Positions 1 to 7,037 of a stretch of 9,149 nucleotides of DNA are shown piece by piece. The notes below the pieces were generated by a model that saw only the letters and a program-made list of their open reading frames with translations, was not told where the DNA came from and ran no database searches. The position numbers and the translations under genes were made by a program. The DNA is from Candidatus Firestoneibacteriota bacterium (GTDB lineage: Bacteria > JACRDZ01), in contig JACRDZ010000196.1 in the NCBI GenBank assembly GCA_016212735.1, forward strand, positions 1-9,149. The letters are read 5' to 3'. Positions within the stretch are counted from its first letter, which is position 1. Every line of letters begins with the position of its first letter.

Positions 1-2
1 CA

Positions 3-509
3 ATTTAACAGGAAGGTACATATCCATTACCTGAAGCACAGGTGGATAGATTTATGCTAAAACTTAATATTACGTATCCTGATCGACGTGAAGAACGCAC
101 TATTATGGAAAGAGTTACATCTAATGAAAATTTTGAAATAAAAAAAATAATTTCACCTAAAGACATTTTAAAAGCGCGAAAAGTAGTTAATGAAATTTAT
201 ATGGATGAAAAAATAAAGGAATATATTATTGATATTGTCTTTGCAACAAGAGAGCCGGAAAAGTATAATTTGAAAATTAAGGAAATGATTGCTTACGGCG
301 CATCACCAAGAGCTTCTATATATCTTGCAATTGCCGCAAAAGCTCATGCTTTCTTAAGAGGAAGAGGATATGTTACTCCTGAAGATATAAAAGAAATTGG
401 AATGGATGTGCTGCGTCATCGCGTAATCCTTACTTATGAAGCTGAAGCTGAGGAAAAAACATCTGAAGATATTATTAAAACAATATTTGATGAAATAGAA
501 GTCCCTTAA
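3..509 (+). CDS. MoxR-family AAA+ ATPase, C-terminal part (5' end outside window; in-frame TAA at 6-8)
   Basis: This is the C-terminal part of a MoxR AAA+ ATPase, a family whose members act as chaperone-like partners of VWA proteins. The Walker A and B motifs lie upstream of the window. What is visible is the conserved block QEGTYPLPEAQVDRF (bases 9-53), which follows sensor 1 and carries the probable arginine-finger region. After it come a helical lid domain with the sensor-2 motif GASPRA near bases 295-312 and the usual RGRGYVTPEDI segment. Reading this frame back from base 9 gives Ile-stop-Gln-Glu-Gly, where the family has Ile-Glu-Gln-Glu-Gly, so TAA at 6-8 stands where GAA is expected. 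A GTG at 42 could formally start an open frame, but it lies inside the conserved motif and would yield only a lid fragment. The true gene therefore starts upstream. It ends with TAA 34 bases before the DUF58 gene, the usual MoxR-DUF58 order. Confidence 0.9.
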
Positions 510-533
510 TAAAATCAAATATCAATGGGAAAT

Positions 534-538
534 AGGAG
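534..538 (+). promoter_or_regulatory. Ribosome binding site for the DUF58 gene
   Basis: AGGAG lies five bases before the ATG at 544 and supports that start. No promoter is recognisable in the 34-base gap after moxR, so the gene is probably read from the moxR transcript. Confidence 0.7.
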
Positions 539-543
539 ATTAA

Positions 544-1422
544 ATGCTTCCAAAGGAAATACTTAAAAAAATAAGAAGAATAGAAATTCAAACAAATAGG
601 CTTGTAAATGATGTGATGAGCGGTGAATATCACAGTGTATTTAAAGGCAGGGGAATGGAATTCTCTGGAGTGCGTGAATATCAATCTGGAGACGATATTC
701 GTACTATAGATTGGAATGTTACTGCACGTATGGGGCATCCTTTTGTAAAAAAATTTGTTGAAGAGCGTGAACTTACTGTTATGTTTTTAGTTGATATGAG
801 CAAATCAAATGCATTTGGAACCTATCATGAACTAAAACAGGAAATAGCCACAGAAATATGCGCACTTCTGGCTTTTTCAGCTATTAAAAACAATGATAAA
901 GTCGGTCTCTTAATTTTTACTGATAAAATAGAAAAGTATGTACCTCCTGTAAAAGGACGAAAACATGTTTTGAGAGTGATCAGGGAGCTTTTGTATATGA
1001 AACCTGAAGGTAAAAATACGGATATGAAAATGGCGCTTGATTATTTAAACAAAATTACATGCAGAAAAACAGTTGCGTTTTTAATTTCGGATTTTTTAAC
1101 TTCCGGATATGAAAAAGCTTTACGAATTGCAAATAAAAGACATGATTTAATAGGAATAAGCATAACAGATCCACGGGAATTATCATTACCTGATGTCGGA
1201 CTTCTATCTCTTACAGATTCAGAAACAGGCGAACAGATTCTTGTTGATACAAACGATCCCGATTTCAGAAACAATTACGGCCGACTGGCATATGAGAATA
1301 AAGACGAACGTGCAAAGATGTTTCGAAAAATTAATGTGGATTCAATTGATATATGTACAGATAAATCGTATGTGATACCGCTTGTAAGCTTTTTTAAGGC
1401 AAGAGCAAAAAGATACAGATAG
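544..1422 (+). CDS. DUF58 (VWA-fold) protein, MoxR partner
   Basis: This 292-residue protein has the usual length and layout of soluble DUF58 proteins, which nearly always sit directly after a moxR gene. The DUF58 signature is clear at residues 36-76: GRGMEFSGVREYQSGDDIR, then IDWNVTARMG and the FVEERE segment. A VWA-like fold follows, with a MIDAS-type D84-x-S86-x-S88 (LVDMSKS), T159 in GKNTD, and D183 in LISDF. The metal site therefore looks intact. No signal peptide or membrane helix is visible, which suggests a cytoplasmic protein that could work with MoxR at the inner membrane. The start is set by AGGAG five bases upstream. The biochemical function of DUF58 proteins is poorly known; the MoxR partnership is inferred from genomic context. 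Confidence 0.93.
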   Translation: MLPKEILKKIRRIEIQTNRLVNDVMSGEYHSVFKGRGMEFSGVREYQSGDDIRTIDWNVTARMGHPFVKKFVEERELTVMFLVDMSKSNAFGTYHELKQEIATEICALLAFSAIKNNDKVGLLIFTDKIEKYVPPVKGRKHVLRVIRELLYMKPEGKNTDMKMALDYLNKITCRKTVAFLISDFLTSGYEKALRIANKRHDLIGISITDPRELSLPDVGLLSLTDSETGEQILVDTNDPDFRNNYGRLAYENKDERAKMFRKINVDSIDICTDKSYVIPLVSFFKARAKRYR

Positions 1423-1441
1423 ATATAACCTTTTATTTGAT

Positions 1442-1446
1442 GGGGG
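1442..1446 (+). promoter_or_regulatory. Ribosome binding site that selects the start at 1455
   Basis: A GGGGG run (followed by T) lies eight bases before the ATG at 1455. The alternative in-frame starts at 1437 (TTG) and 1440 (ATG) lie upstream of or inside this site and have no purine-rich leader of their own, so 1455 is preferred. Confidence 0.55.
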
Positions 1447-1454
1447 TAATTTGT

Positions 1455-2408
1455 ATGGAGCAGAATATAACATCTTTCTGGGATACTAAAACAAAAATAT
1501 TAGTAGCTCTGTGTTTTTTAATGGGAGCAATTACTCTCTCAGTTATTTTATACGGAAATATTTTTAATAAAGAAGAAGGATTGAGTCTTAATAAACAAAA
1601 AGAATTCGCTGCTATTTTACTTGATCAGAAATTATATCAACAAGCTGTTGAAGAATATAAGAAGATAACGGATAAAAATGGATTAAATGATAAAGAAATG
1701 GCTAACATCAATTATATTATAGCAAATATTTATATGGAAAATTTATATAATTATGAAAATGCTCTGGCGTATTACAATAAGAGCAAAATATTTAATCCTG
1801 ATAAATCTATTGAAAATGAGATTAATAGAAAGATTGTTGTTGCACTTGAACATATGGGTCGTTCTTTCGATGCGCAGCAGGAACTGGATAAAATTACTTC
1901 ATTGAATGTTTCTGATAGTAAGATGGATTCAAGCCTGGTTATAGCTAGAATTGGGAATAAAGAGGTTACACTTATGGAATTGAATAATGAAATAAATAAA
2001 CTTCCTGATTATATAAAAGAAGAATATAAAAAAGATAAATCAAAAAAACAAAATTTTCTTAATCAATATGTATCAAAACAACTTTTACTGAATGCTGCAA
2101 AGCGAAAAGAAATTGATAAAAATAAAGATATAAATTATAAGGCATCCCAGATAAGAGAAGATCTGATAATTCAGCGTTTATTAGAAGAAGAAATTGGAAA
2201 GATTAATAAAATAACTGATGAAGAATTAAAAAATTATTATGATAATAATAAAGATAAATTCAAAGATAAAAATAAAACAAAAAAATTCGAAGAAGTTAAA
2301 AATGAAATTGAGAACACAATCGAAAGAAAAAAACATGAAGAAGCATATCAGAAATTATTAAACAGATTAGCACAGGCAGAAGAAGTAAAAATTTATGATA
2401 TACCGTAA
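1455..2408 (+). CDS. Membrane-anchored TPR-like / SurA-N-like protein lacking a parvulin domain
   Basis: This protein (317 residues from the chosen start) has three parts. Residues 14-34 form a single hydrophobic helix, a probable inner-membrane anchor with the rest of the protein outside. Residues 48-145 are helical and TPR-like: the KLYQQAVEEYKKI segment and the YENALAYYNKSKIFNP segment resemble TPR helix pairs. Residues 160-247 resemble the SurA/PrsA N-terminal chaperone domain: VIARIGNKEVTLMEL, then FLNQYVSKQLLLNAAKRKEI. The ITDEELKNYYDNNKDKF segment (253-269) normally leads into a parvulin (PpiC) domain. Here it passes within a few residues to the C-terminal helix FEEVKNEIEN...HEEAYQKLLNRL that normally follows parvulin. 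A peptidyl-prolyl isomerase domain therefore appears to be absent, and the protein would be a holdase or scaffold rather than an isomerase. It sits between DUF58 and the BatD-like gene. No established family name was recognised for the whole protein. Confidence 0.75.
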   Translation: MEQNITSFWDTKTKILVALCFLMGAITLSVILYGNIFNKEEGLSLNKQKEFAAILLDQKLYQQAVEEYKKITDKNGLNDKEMANINYIIANIYMENLYNYENALAYYNKSKIFNPDKSIENEINRKIVVALEHMGRSFDAQQELDKITSLNVSDSKMDSSLVIARIGNKEVTLMELNNEINKLPDYIKEEYKKDKSKKQNFLNQYVSKQLLLNAAKRKEIDKNKDINYKASQIREDLIIQRLLEEEIGKINKITDEELKNYYDNNKDKFKDKNKTKKFEEVKNEIENTIERKKHEEAYQKLLNRLAQAEEVKIYDIP

Positions 2409-2435
2409 GAGCCTAAACTCAAAATTTGGAGAAAA

Positions 2436-3389
2436 ATGAATATTTCAAAGAAAATATTGTTTATATTTTTTACAATATTTATTATATATTTCAATTATTT
2501 AATAGCAAAAGAAAAGGATATGGCTTCTGCACCAATTTTTGTGGAATCCAGTGTTGATAAAGCAGATATTACTATTGGAGATATAATAAAATATTCTCTT
2601 ATAATTAATTATGACACAAGCATTAAGGTGGAAATGCCTCCTGTTGGAATTAATCTGGCTGAATTCGAAATTAAAGATTATAAAATACTTGATCCGGAAA
2701 AATATGATACTAGAGCTATACTTCGTAATGAATATCTTATTACAACTTTTACAACTGGAGACTATGTTATTCCTCCTGTAATAATAAAATATTTAGAAAA
2801 AGGGAAGGGGTATAAAGAACTGTCATCACAGAAAATATTTATTAGAGTTCATAAAACTCCAGTAAGACAGCAGGATAAAGACGATATACGCGGATTAAAA
2901 AATGTAACAGAATTAAAAGTCTCATATGTATATTATCTCGCAATATTTCTTCTTGTTTTAATCATAACAGGAGGAATTGCAGGATATTTATTTTTCAGGA
3001 AAAAATGTAATATAAAAGAGACAGTAAAAGAACAAAAACCATTAAGACCAGCACATGAAATAGCTCTGGAGGAATTACAGAAACTCCGCAATGGAGATTT
3101 GCTTTCAACCGGTAAAATAAAACAGTATTTTATAATTTTATCTCTAATTTTGAGAAAATATATTGAAGGTAGATATAAAATTATGGCACTGGATCGTACT
3201 ACAGAAGAAATTATTTCTGAACTAAAAATATTAAGAATAAAATGGGACGAGATAAATATTTTCAAGGAAATTCTGGAATCGAGCGATTTGGTAAAATTCG
3301 CAAAATTAATACCTGAACAAAAAAAAAGTGAAAGAATTCTAGAGGTTTCTGAAGAAATTGTTAATAAGACTATAAAAGTAAATGGGTAG
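2436..3389 (+). CDS. Short BatD-like membrane protein
   Basis: This 317-residue protein is of the type often found between DUF58 and batA. Residues 5-24 form a hydrophobic signal or anchor. Residues about 35-140 resemble a BatD-type beta domain: VDKADITIGDIIKYSL, then TFTTGDYVIPPV. A membrane helix spans about 165-187 and ends in FFRKK, which places the C-terminal part in the cytoplasm. That cytoplasmic part (about 200-313) carries the conserved pattern LRPAHEIALEELQKL, then ILRKYIEGRYKIMALDRTTEEI and DLVKFAKLIP, seen in BatD-like/DUF4381-type proteins. GGAG at 2428-2431 lies four bases before the ATG and supports the start. The likely role is an inner-membrane partner of BatA and BatB; a specific function is unknown. 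The TAG stop lies inside the first unit of the downstream octamer repeat. Confidence 0.8.
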   Translation: MNISKKILFIFFTIFIIYFNYLIAKEKDMASAPIFVESSVDKADITIGDIIKYSLIINYDTSIKVEMPPVGINLAEFEIKDYKILDPEKYDTRAILRNEYLITTFTTGDYVIPPVIIKYLEKGKGYKELSSQKIFIRVHKTPVRQQDKDDIRGLKNVTELKVSYVYYLAIFLLVLIITGGIAGYLFFRKKCNIKETVKEQKPLRPAHEIALEELQKLRNGDLLSTGKIKQYFIILSLILRKYIEGRYKIMALDRTTEEIISELKILRIKWDEINIFKEILESSDLVKFAKLIPEQKKSERILEVSEEIVNKTIKVNG

Positions 3390-3462
3390 ATGAGTGGATG
3401 AGTAAATGTGAGTGGAATTTTTTTACTCATCAACCCATATACTCATTAACTCATAAACTCCT
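3382..3462 (+). repeat. Palindromic element built from octamer repeats (ATGAGTNN / NNACTCAT)
   Basis: The left arm has units ATGGGTAG (3382), ATGAGTGG (3390), ATGAGTAA (3398) and an imperfect ATGTGAGTGG (3406). The right arm has TTACTCAT (3423), CAACCCAT (3431), ATACTCAT (3439), TAACTCAT (3447) and AAACTCCT (3455). The arms are inverted copies and can pair in more than one register: 3397-3406 with 3422-3431 is a perfect 10-bp stem, and 3384-3395 with 3425-3436 pairs 11 of 12. A seven-T run (3418-3424) lies at the loop side of the right arm. The element fills the only sizeable gap in the cluster and overlaps the end of the upstream gene. It could be a dispersed palindromic repeat, an RNA processing or attenuation site, or both. 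Copy number elsewhere is unknown. Confidence 0.7.
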
Positions 3463-3473
3463 GCAAAGCAGGA
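3459..3473 (+). other. Small hairpin upstream of batA
   Basis: TCCTGC (3459-3464), loop AAA, GCAGGA (3468-3473) forms a perfect 6-bp stem. It ends seven bases before the GGAG ribosome site of batA (3481-3484). It is not followed by a T run long enough for a convincing terminator. It may stabilise the batA-proximal mRNA after processing, or be part of the neighbouring repeat element. Confidence 0.45.
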
Positions 3474-3492
3474 CATTTTCGGAGTAAATTAT

Positions 3493-4482
3493 ATGAGATT
3501 TATGTATCCTATGTTTCTCTTACTTTTGATAATTCCTGTTTACATGTTTTATTATTATAAATTCAAAATGCAGAAATACTCGACTGGTTTTAAATTTTCT
3601 GACCTTGGAGTAGTAAAAAAAATTAAGAAATCTGCGCGTATAAGCTATTCACAAAAGATGTATCTTGTACGAATTGCATCTGTTTGTTTTATTATATTGG
3701 CATTAGCAAGACTGCAAGCAGGTAAAAGAATTGAAGAAATACTGACTGAAGGTGTAGATATAGTTCTTGCTGTTGATGTTTCAGGAAGTATGCGGTCTGA
3801 GGATTTTAAACCGCAGAACAGACTTGAAGTAGCAAAAGAAGTTGTTAAGGAATTTATCAAAGACCGCAAACATGACAGAATTGGGCTTGTTGCTTTTGCG
3901 AGTGAAAGTTATACACAGTGTCCGCTTACATTAGATTATGGAGTACTGCTTTCTTTTGTTGATAATCTTAATATAGGTATGATCAAAGACGGGACTGCTG
4001 TTGGTATGGGAATTGCCAGCTCTGTTAATAGACTTAGAAAATCTAAAGCTAAAAGTAAAGTAATAATATTATTAACTGACGGACGTAATAACACGGGAAA
4101 AATTGATCCTGAAACAGCTGCTAATTTAGCACATTCAATGGGAATAAAAATTTATACAATTGGTGCAGGTAAACCTGAAGGAGCGCTTCTACCTGTTGAA
4201 GACCCGTTTTTTGGAAAACGATATATACGTGTACCTCTGGACCTGGATGAAGAATCATTAACAAAAATTGCCAATATAACAGGAGGTCTTTATTTCAGAG
4301 CTGAAAGTGAAGATAAATTAAAAGAAATTTACAAAAAAATAGGTGAAATGGAAAAAACAAAGATAGAAACTAAAGAATATATGGATTATACAGAATTATA
4401 TCAATATTTTGTATTTCATGGAATGATACTTTTATTAACAGAAATTTTTTTAACAAATACAATATTCAGGAAAATACCATAA
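3493..4482 (+). CDS. batA: BatA, membrane-anchored VWA protein
   Basis: This 329-residue protein shows the standard BatA/BatB layout. A membrane helix lies at about 5-22 (after the MRFMYP start typical of the family) and a second at about 57-73 ending LALAR. A VWA domain then runs from about 88 to 275, with a last helix near 303-322. The MIDAS metal site is complete: D95-x-S97-x-S99 (DVSGSM), T168 (DGTAVGMG) and D196 (LLTDGRNN). The family motif RLEVAK and the QCPLTLDY segment are present. The VWA domain is expected on the periplasmic side. GGAG at 3481-3484 lies eight bases before the ATG. The usual ARPQ after helix 2 reads ARLQ here. Bat proteins were named for aerotolerance in Bacteroides fragilis; their molecular role is unsettled. 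The assignment as BatA rather than BatB rests on gene order. Confidence 0.92.
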   Translation: MRFMYPMFLLLLIIPVYMFYYYKFKMQKYSTGFKFSDLGVVKKIKKSARISYSQKMYLVRIASVCFIILALARLQAGKRIEEILTEGVDIVLAVDVSGSMRSEDFKPQNRLEVAKEVVKEFIKDRKHDRIGLVAFASESYTQCPLTLDYGVLLSFVDNLNIGMIKDGTAVGMGIASSVNRLRKSKAKSKVIILLTDGRNNTGKIDPETAANLAHSMGIKIYTIGAGKPEGALLPVEDPFFGKRYIRVPLDLDEESLTKIANITGGLYFRAESEDKLKEIYKKIGEMEKTKIETKEYMDYTELYQYFVFHGMILLLTEIFLTNTIFRKIP

Positions 4483-4485
4483 TTT

Positions 4486-4491
4486 GGAGGG
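4486..4491 (+). promoter_or_regulatory. Ribosome binding site that selects the HtrA start at 4499
   Basis: GGAGGG is the strongest Shine-Dalgarno site in the window and lies seven bases before the ATG at 4499. The in-frame TTG at 4484 overlaps this site, so it is not a plausible start. Confidence 0.8.
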
Positions 4492-4498
4492 AAAAAAT

Positions 4499-5950
4499 AT
4501 GCGGAAAAAAATAGTATTGATAATGCTTTGTATTTCTCTTCTTCCTGTTTTGACGTACGGTGAAGAGGAAACAAAAGACAGTAAAAATATAGAAGTTCAG
4601 AGTTTAAAGGAGTTCAGCAGAATATTTGTAAGTATTTCTAAGAAAGTCAGTCCTGCTGTCGTTAATATTACTACAACTCAAATAATTTCAAGACGTACAC
4701 CAGGGTATTATTATTTTGGTCCTGGATTATCACCTTTTGATGATGATTCTTTAAGAGATTTTTTTGGAGATGATTTTTTTAGATTTACTCCTAAAAAACA
4801 ACCTTACCCTGAACAAAAACGAATTCAAAAGAGCATGGGATCAGGTGTAATAATTGATGAACAGGGATATATTCTTACCAATAATCATGTTGTAGCTAAT
4901 GCAAATGAAATTACTGTAAAATTGTTTAATGGAGAAGAGTATAAAGCTAAAGTTATTGGCGCTGATCCTAAAACTGATATTGCTGTAATAAAAATAGAAG
5001 CTAAAAATTTAACTAAAGCTAATATAGGTAATTCAGATAATATTCAAGTAGGAGACTGGGTACTGGCAGTTGGCAATCCATTTGGCCTTGATCAAACTGT
5101 AACAGCAGGTATAATTAGTGCAAAAGGCCGTTCACGTATAGGTATTGCGGATTACGAAGATTTTATTCAGACAGATGCTGCTATTAATCCAGGCAATAGC
5201 GGCGGACCTCTTGTGAATCTTGAAGGTGAAGTTGTCGGAATAAACACTGCAATTTTTAGTCAATCAGGAGGATATCAGGGAGTTGGTTTTGCTGTACCGA
5301 TTAATATGGCAAAAGCTATTATGGAATCTTTAATAAAAAAAGGCAAAGTAATAAGAGGCTTTCTTGGTGTAAATATTCAGGATATAACATCTGATCTTGC
5401 CAAATCTTTCAATTTATCTAATAAAGAAGGAAGTCTGATATCAAATGTTTTGAAAGACTCTCCTGCATATAAAGCTGGACTTAAAAACGGAGATATTATT
5501 ATTACTTATGATAATAAAAAAATTATTGATACAGCTCAATTGCGAAATATAGTAGCAGAAACAGAAGTCGGCAAAGAAGTGGAAATAGAAGTAATACGAG
5601 ATCAGAAGAAACAAATATTTAAAGTAAAAATAGGGCAATATAAAGAAGAGGAAGAAAGTGCCATGGAAGATTTTGGTTTGAGTATTCAGGAGTTAACACA
5701 TGATCTTGCAAAAAAATTTGGATATGAAGAAGAGGCAGGTGTTCTAGTAGTTAATGTACAACCTGATAGTTCAGGAGAGCAGGCTGGAATAAAACGCGGT
5801 GATTTAATTATTGAAGTTAATAATATTAAAGTTAAAAGCCTGCTAGATTTTAAAAAAGCTTTAAGCTCAAGTGAAGATTTGAGCCAGGCTCTTTTTTTAG
5901 TACAATCAGGAGATGTGATGAGATATATTGTTGTGAAAAAAAATCCGTGA
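4499..5950 (+). CDS. HtrA/DegP-type periplasmic serine protease with two PDZ domains
   Basis: This 483-residue protein has the full DegP/DegQ layout. A signal peptide (residues 1 to about 21: MRKK, hydrophobic core, TYG) directs export. A trypsin-like domain carries the complete triad H130 (LTNNHVV), D160 (KTDIAVIK) and S234 (NPGNSGGPL). A Gly/Phe/Asp-rich loop rich in FF and YY pairs lies at about 68-100, before the protease core, as in DegP-like LA loops. PDZ1 (about 286-378) begins RGFLGVNIQ and PDZ2 (about 391-478) begins DFGLSIQEL. HtrA proteases degrade or hold misfolded envelope proteins. The gene lies 16 bases after batA and 34 bases before batB in the same direction, an unusual place inside a bat operon, and it may act on or with the Bat complex. 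The family is certain; whether it corresponds to DegP, DegQ or DegS cannot be decided, although two PDZ domains argue against DegS. Confidence 0.96.
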   Translation: MRKKIVLIMLCISLLPVLTYGEEETKDSKNIEVQSLKEFSRIFVSISKKVSPAVVNITTTQIISRRTPGYYYFGPGLSPFDDDSLRDFFGDDFFRFTPKKQPYPEQKRIQKSMGSGVIIDEQGYILTNNHVVANANEITVKLFNGEEYKAKVIGADPKTDIAVIKIEAKNLTKANIGNSDNIQVGDWVLAVGNPFGLDQTVTAGIISAKGRSRIGIADYEDFIQTDAAINPGNSGGPLVNLEGEVVGINTAIFSQSGGYQGVGFAVPINMAKAIMESLIKKGKVIRGFLGVNIQDITSDLAKSFNLSNKEGSLISNVLKDSPAYKAGLKNGDIIITYDNKKIIDTAQLRNIVAETEVGKEVEIEVIRDQKKQIFKVKIGQYKEEEESAMEDFGLSIQELTHDLAKKFGYEEEAGVLVVNVQPDSSGEQAGIKRGDLIIEVNNIKVKSLLDFKKALSSSEDLSQALFLVQSGDVMRYIVVKKNP

Positions 5951-5984
5951 ACGGATAACAGTCACTGTATTTTGGAGTAAAATT

Positions 5985-7037
5985 ATGCGTTTTTATGATA
6001 TGAAATTTTTATATTTTCTTATTTTATTTATACCTGCGTTAATTGCTTTTTATGTTTATGTATTTCGTCGTAAAAAAGAAGGTTATAATTTATTTGGAAA
6101 TATGGAGCTTCTGAAAAAGACAAACATAACATTAAAGCTTGAACGGCAATACCGTAAAGCAGGTCTTATTGTCGGAAGTATTTTTTTTCTTATACTTGCA
6201 CTGGCAAGACCGCAATTCGGGACTAAATTAGTAGAAATAAAAAGAAAAGGAATAGATGTTGTTGTTGCGCTGGACGTATCCTTAAGCATGCATGCGGAAG
6301 ATATGAAACCAAACCGGCTGGAAGTGGCAAAAAGAGAAATTGCAAAATTTTCAGACATGCTCGAAGGAGATCGACTTGGATTAGTTGTGTTTGCAGGTAA
6401 TGCTTTTATACAATGTCCTCTGACGCTTGATTACAGCGCTTTTAAGATGTTTCTGGAAATACTGGATACTGATTCAGTCCCTGTTCCAGGAACAGCGATT
6501 GGAACAGCAATTACAAAAGCAGCAAGTGCATTCAGTCAGAAAGAACGTAAGCATAAAGTGCTGATTTTATTTACAGACGGAGAAGATCACGAAACCAATC
6601 CAATTGAGAGGGCTGAAGAAGCTGCAAAACAAGGAGTTAAAATATATACCATAGGAATTGGTTCATCAAAAGGAGACCCAATTCCAATAAAAGATAACTA
6701 TGGTAAAACTATTGGTTATAAAAAAGACCGTGATGGGAAAATTGTTATGAGCGGTCTTGATGAAAATACTTTAAAAAAGATTGCTCTTTTAACCGGTGGC
6801 AAATACTATCATGCTTCTTCATCAGAAATAGAATTAGAAAAAATATTAAAAGAAATATCATCAATGGAAAAAAAAGAATTGTCTTCAGGTCTTTACAGAC
6901 ATTATGAGGAACGTTTTTATTACTTTTTATTTTTTTCGTTAATATTATTGGTTATAGAATTTTTTATAAAAGAACAAATAGGCATAAACAATAGGGTAAA
7001 AAATGGAGATGAAAATACGAGGAGTTATAATGAATAG
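5985..7037 (+). CDS. batB: BatB, membrane-anchored VWA protein
   Basis: This 350-residue protein is a paralogue of the BatA upstream. It has membrane helices at about 8-27, 58-75 and 311-328, with a VWA domain between the second and third (about 88-285). The MIDAS residues are intact: D97-x-S99-x-S101 (DVSLSM), T170 (PGTAIGTA) and D198 (LFTDGEDHE). The LALARPQFG motif after helix 2 and the RLEVAK motif are canonical. GGAG at 5975-5978 precedes the ATG. The polar tail after the last helix (about 331-350) would be cytoplasmic. The TAG stop overlaps the batC start in the string ATGAATAG, so translation of the two genes is probably coupled. Placement before a TPR protein (batC) and batD supports the BatB name. 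Confidence 0.93.
   Translation: MRFYDMKFLYFLILFIPALIAFYVYVFRRKKEGYNLFGNMELLKKTNITLKLERQYRKAGLIVGSIFFLILALARPQFGTKLVEIKRKGIDVVVALDVSLSMHAEDMKPNRLEVAKREIAKFSDMLEGDRLGLVVFAGNAFIQCPLTLDYSAFKMFLEILDTDSVPVPGTAIGTAITKAASAFSQKERKHKVLILFTDGEDHETNPIERAEEAAKQGVKIYTIGIGSSKGDPIPIKDNYGKTIGYKKDRDGKIVMSGLDENTLKKIALLTGGKYYHASSSEIELEKILKEISSMEKKELSSGLYRHYEERFYYFLFFSLILLVIEFFIKEQIGINNRVKNGDENTRSYNE
7021..7024 (+). promoter_or_regulatory. Ribosome binding site that selects the batC start at 7030
   Basis: GGAG lies five bases before the ATG at 7030. It is inside the 3' end of batB. In-frame ATGs at 7003 and 7009 have no comparable site and would place charged residues before the signal sequence. Confidence 0.7.

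Noticed and set aside
42..509. GTG at 42 as a genuine start of a short gene
   Set aside because: The GTG is the Val of the conserved EAQVDRF motif of MoxR, and similarity continues upstream of it. A protein starting there would lack the ATPase core.
3397..3431. Rho-independent terminator between the BatD-like gene and batA
   Set aside because: A good stem exists, but the T run (3418-3424) lies in the loop and right arm rather than after the stem, and the stem is AT-rich. The repeat structure explains it better.
2933..3433. Reverse-strand open frame of 166 codons over the BatD-like gene
   Set aside because: It lies opposite a well-supported coding gene with a membrane helix and conserved motifs. 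Its composition looks like an antisense shadow, and it runs into the palindromic repeat.
5958..5968. Short perfect palindrome ACAGTCACTGT between htrA and batB
   Set aside because: The one-base centre cannot form a normal RNA hairpin, and the arms are only five bases. There is no second copy or promoter beside it, so it is not distinguishable from chance.
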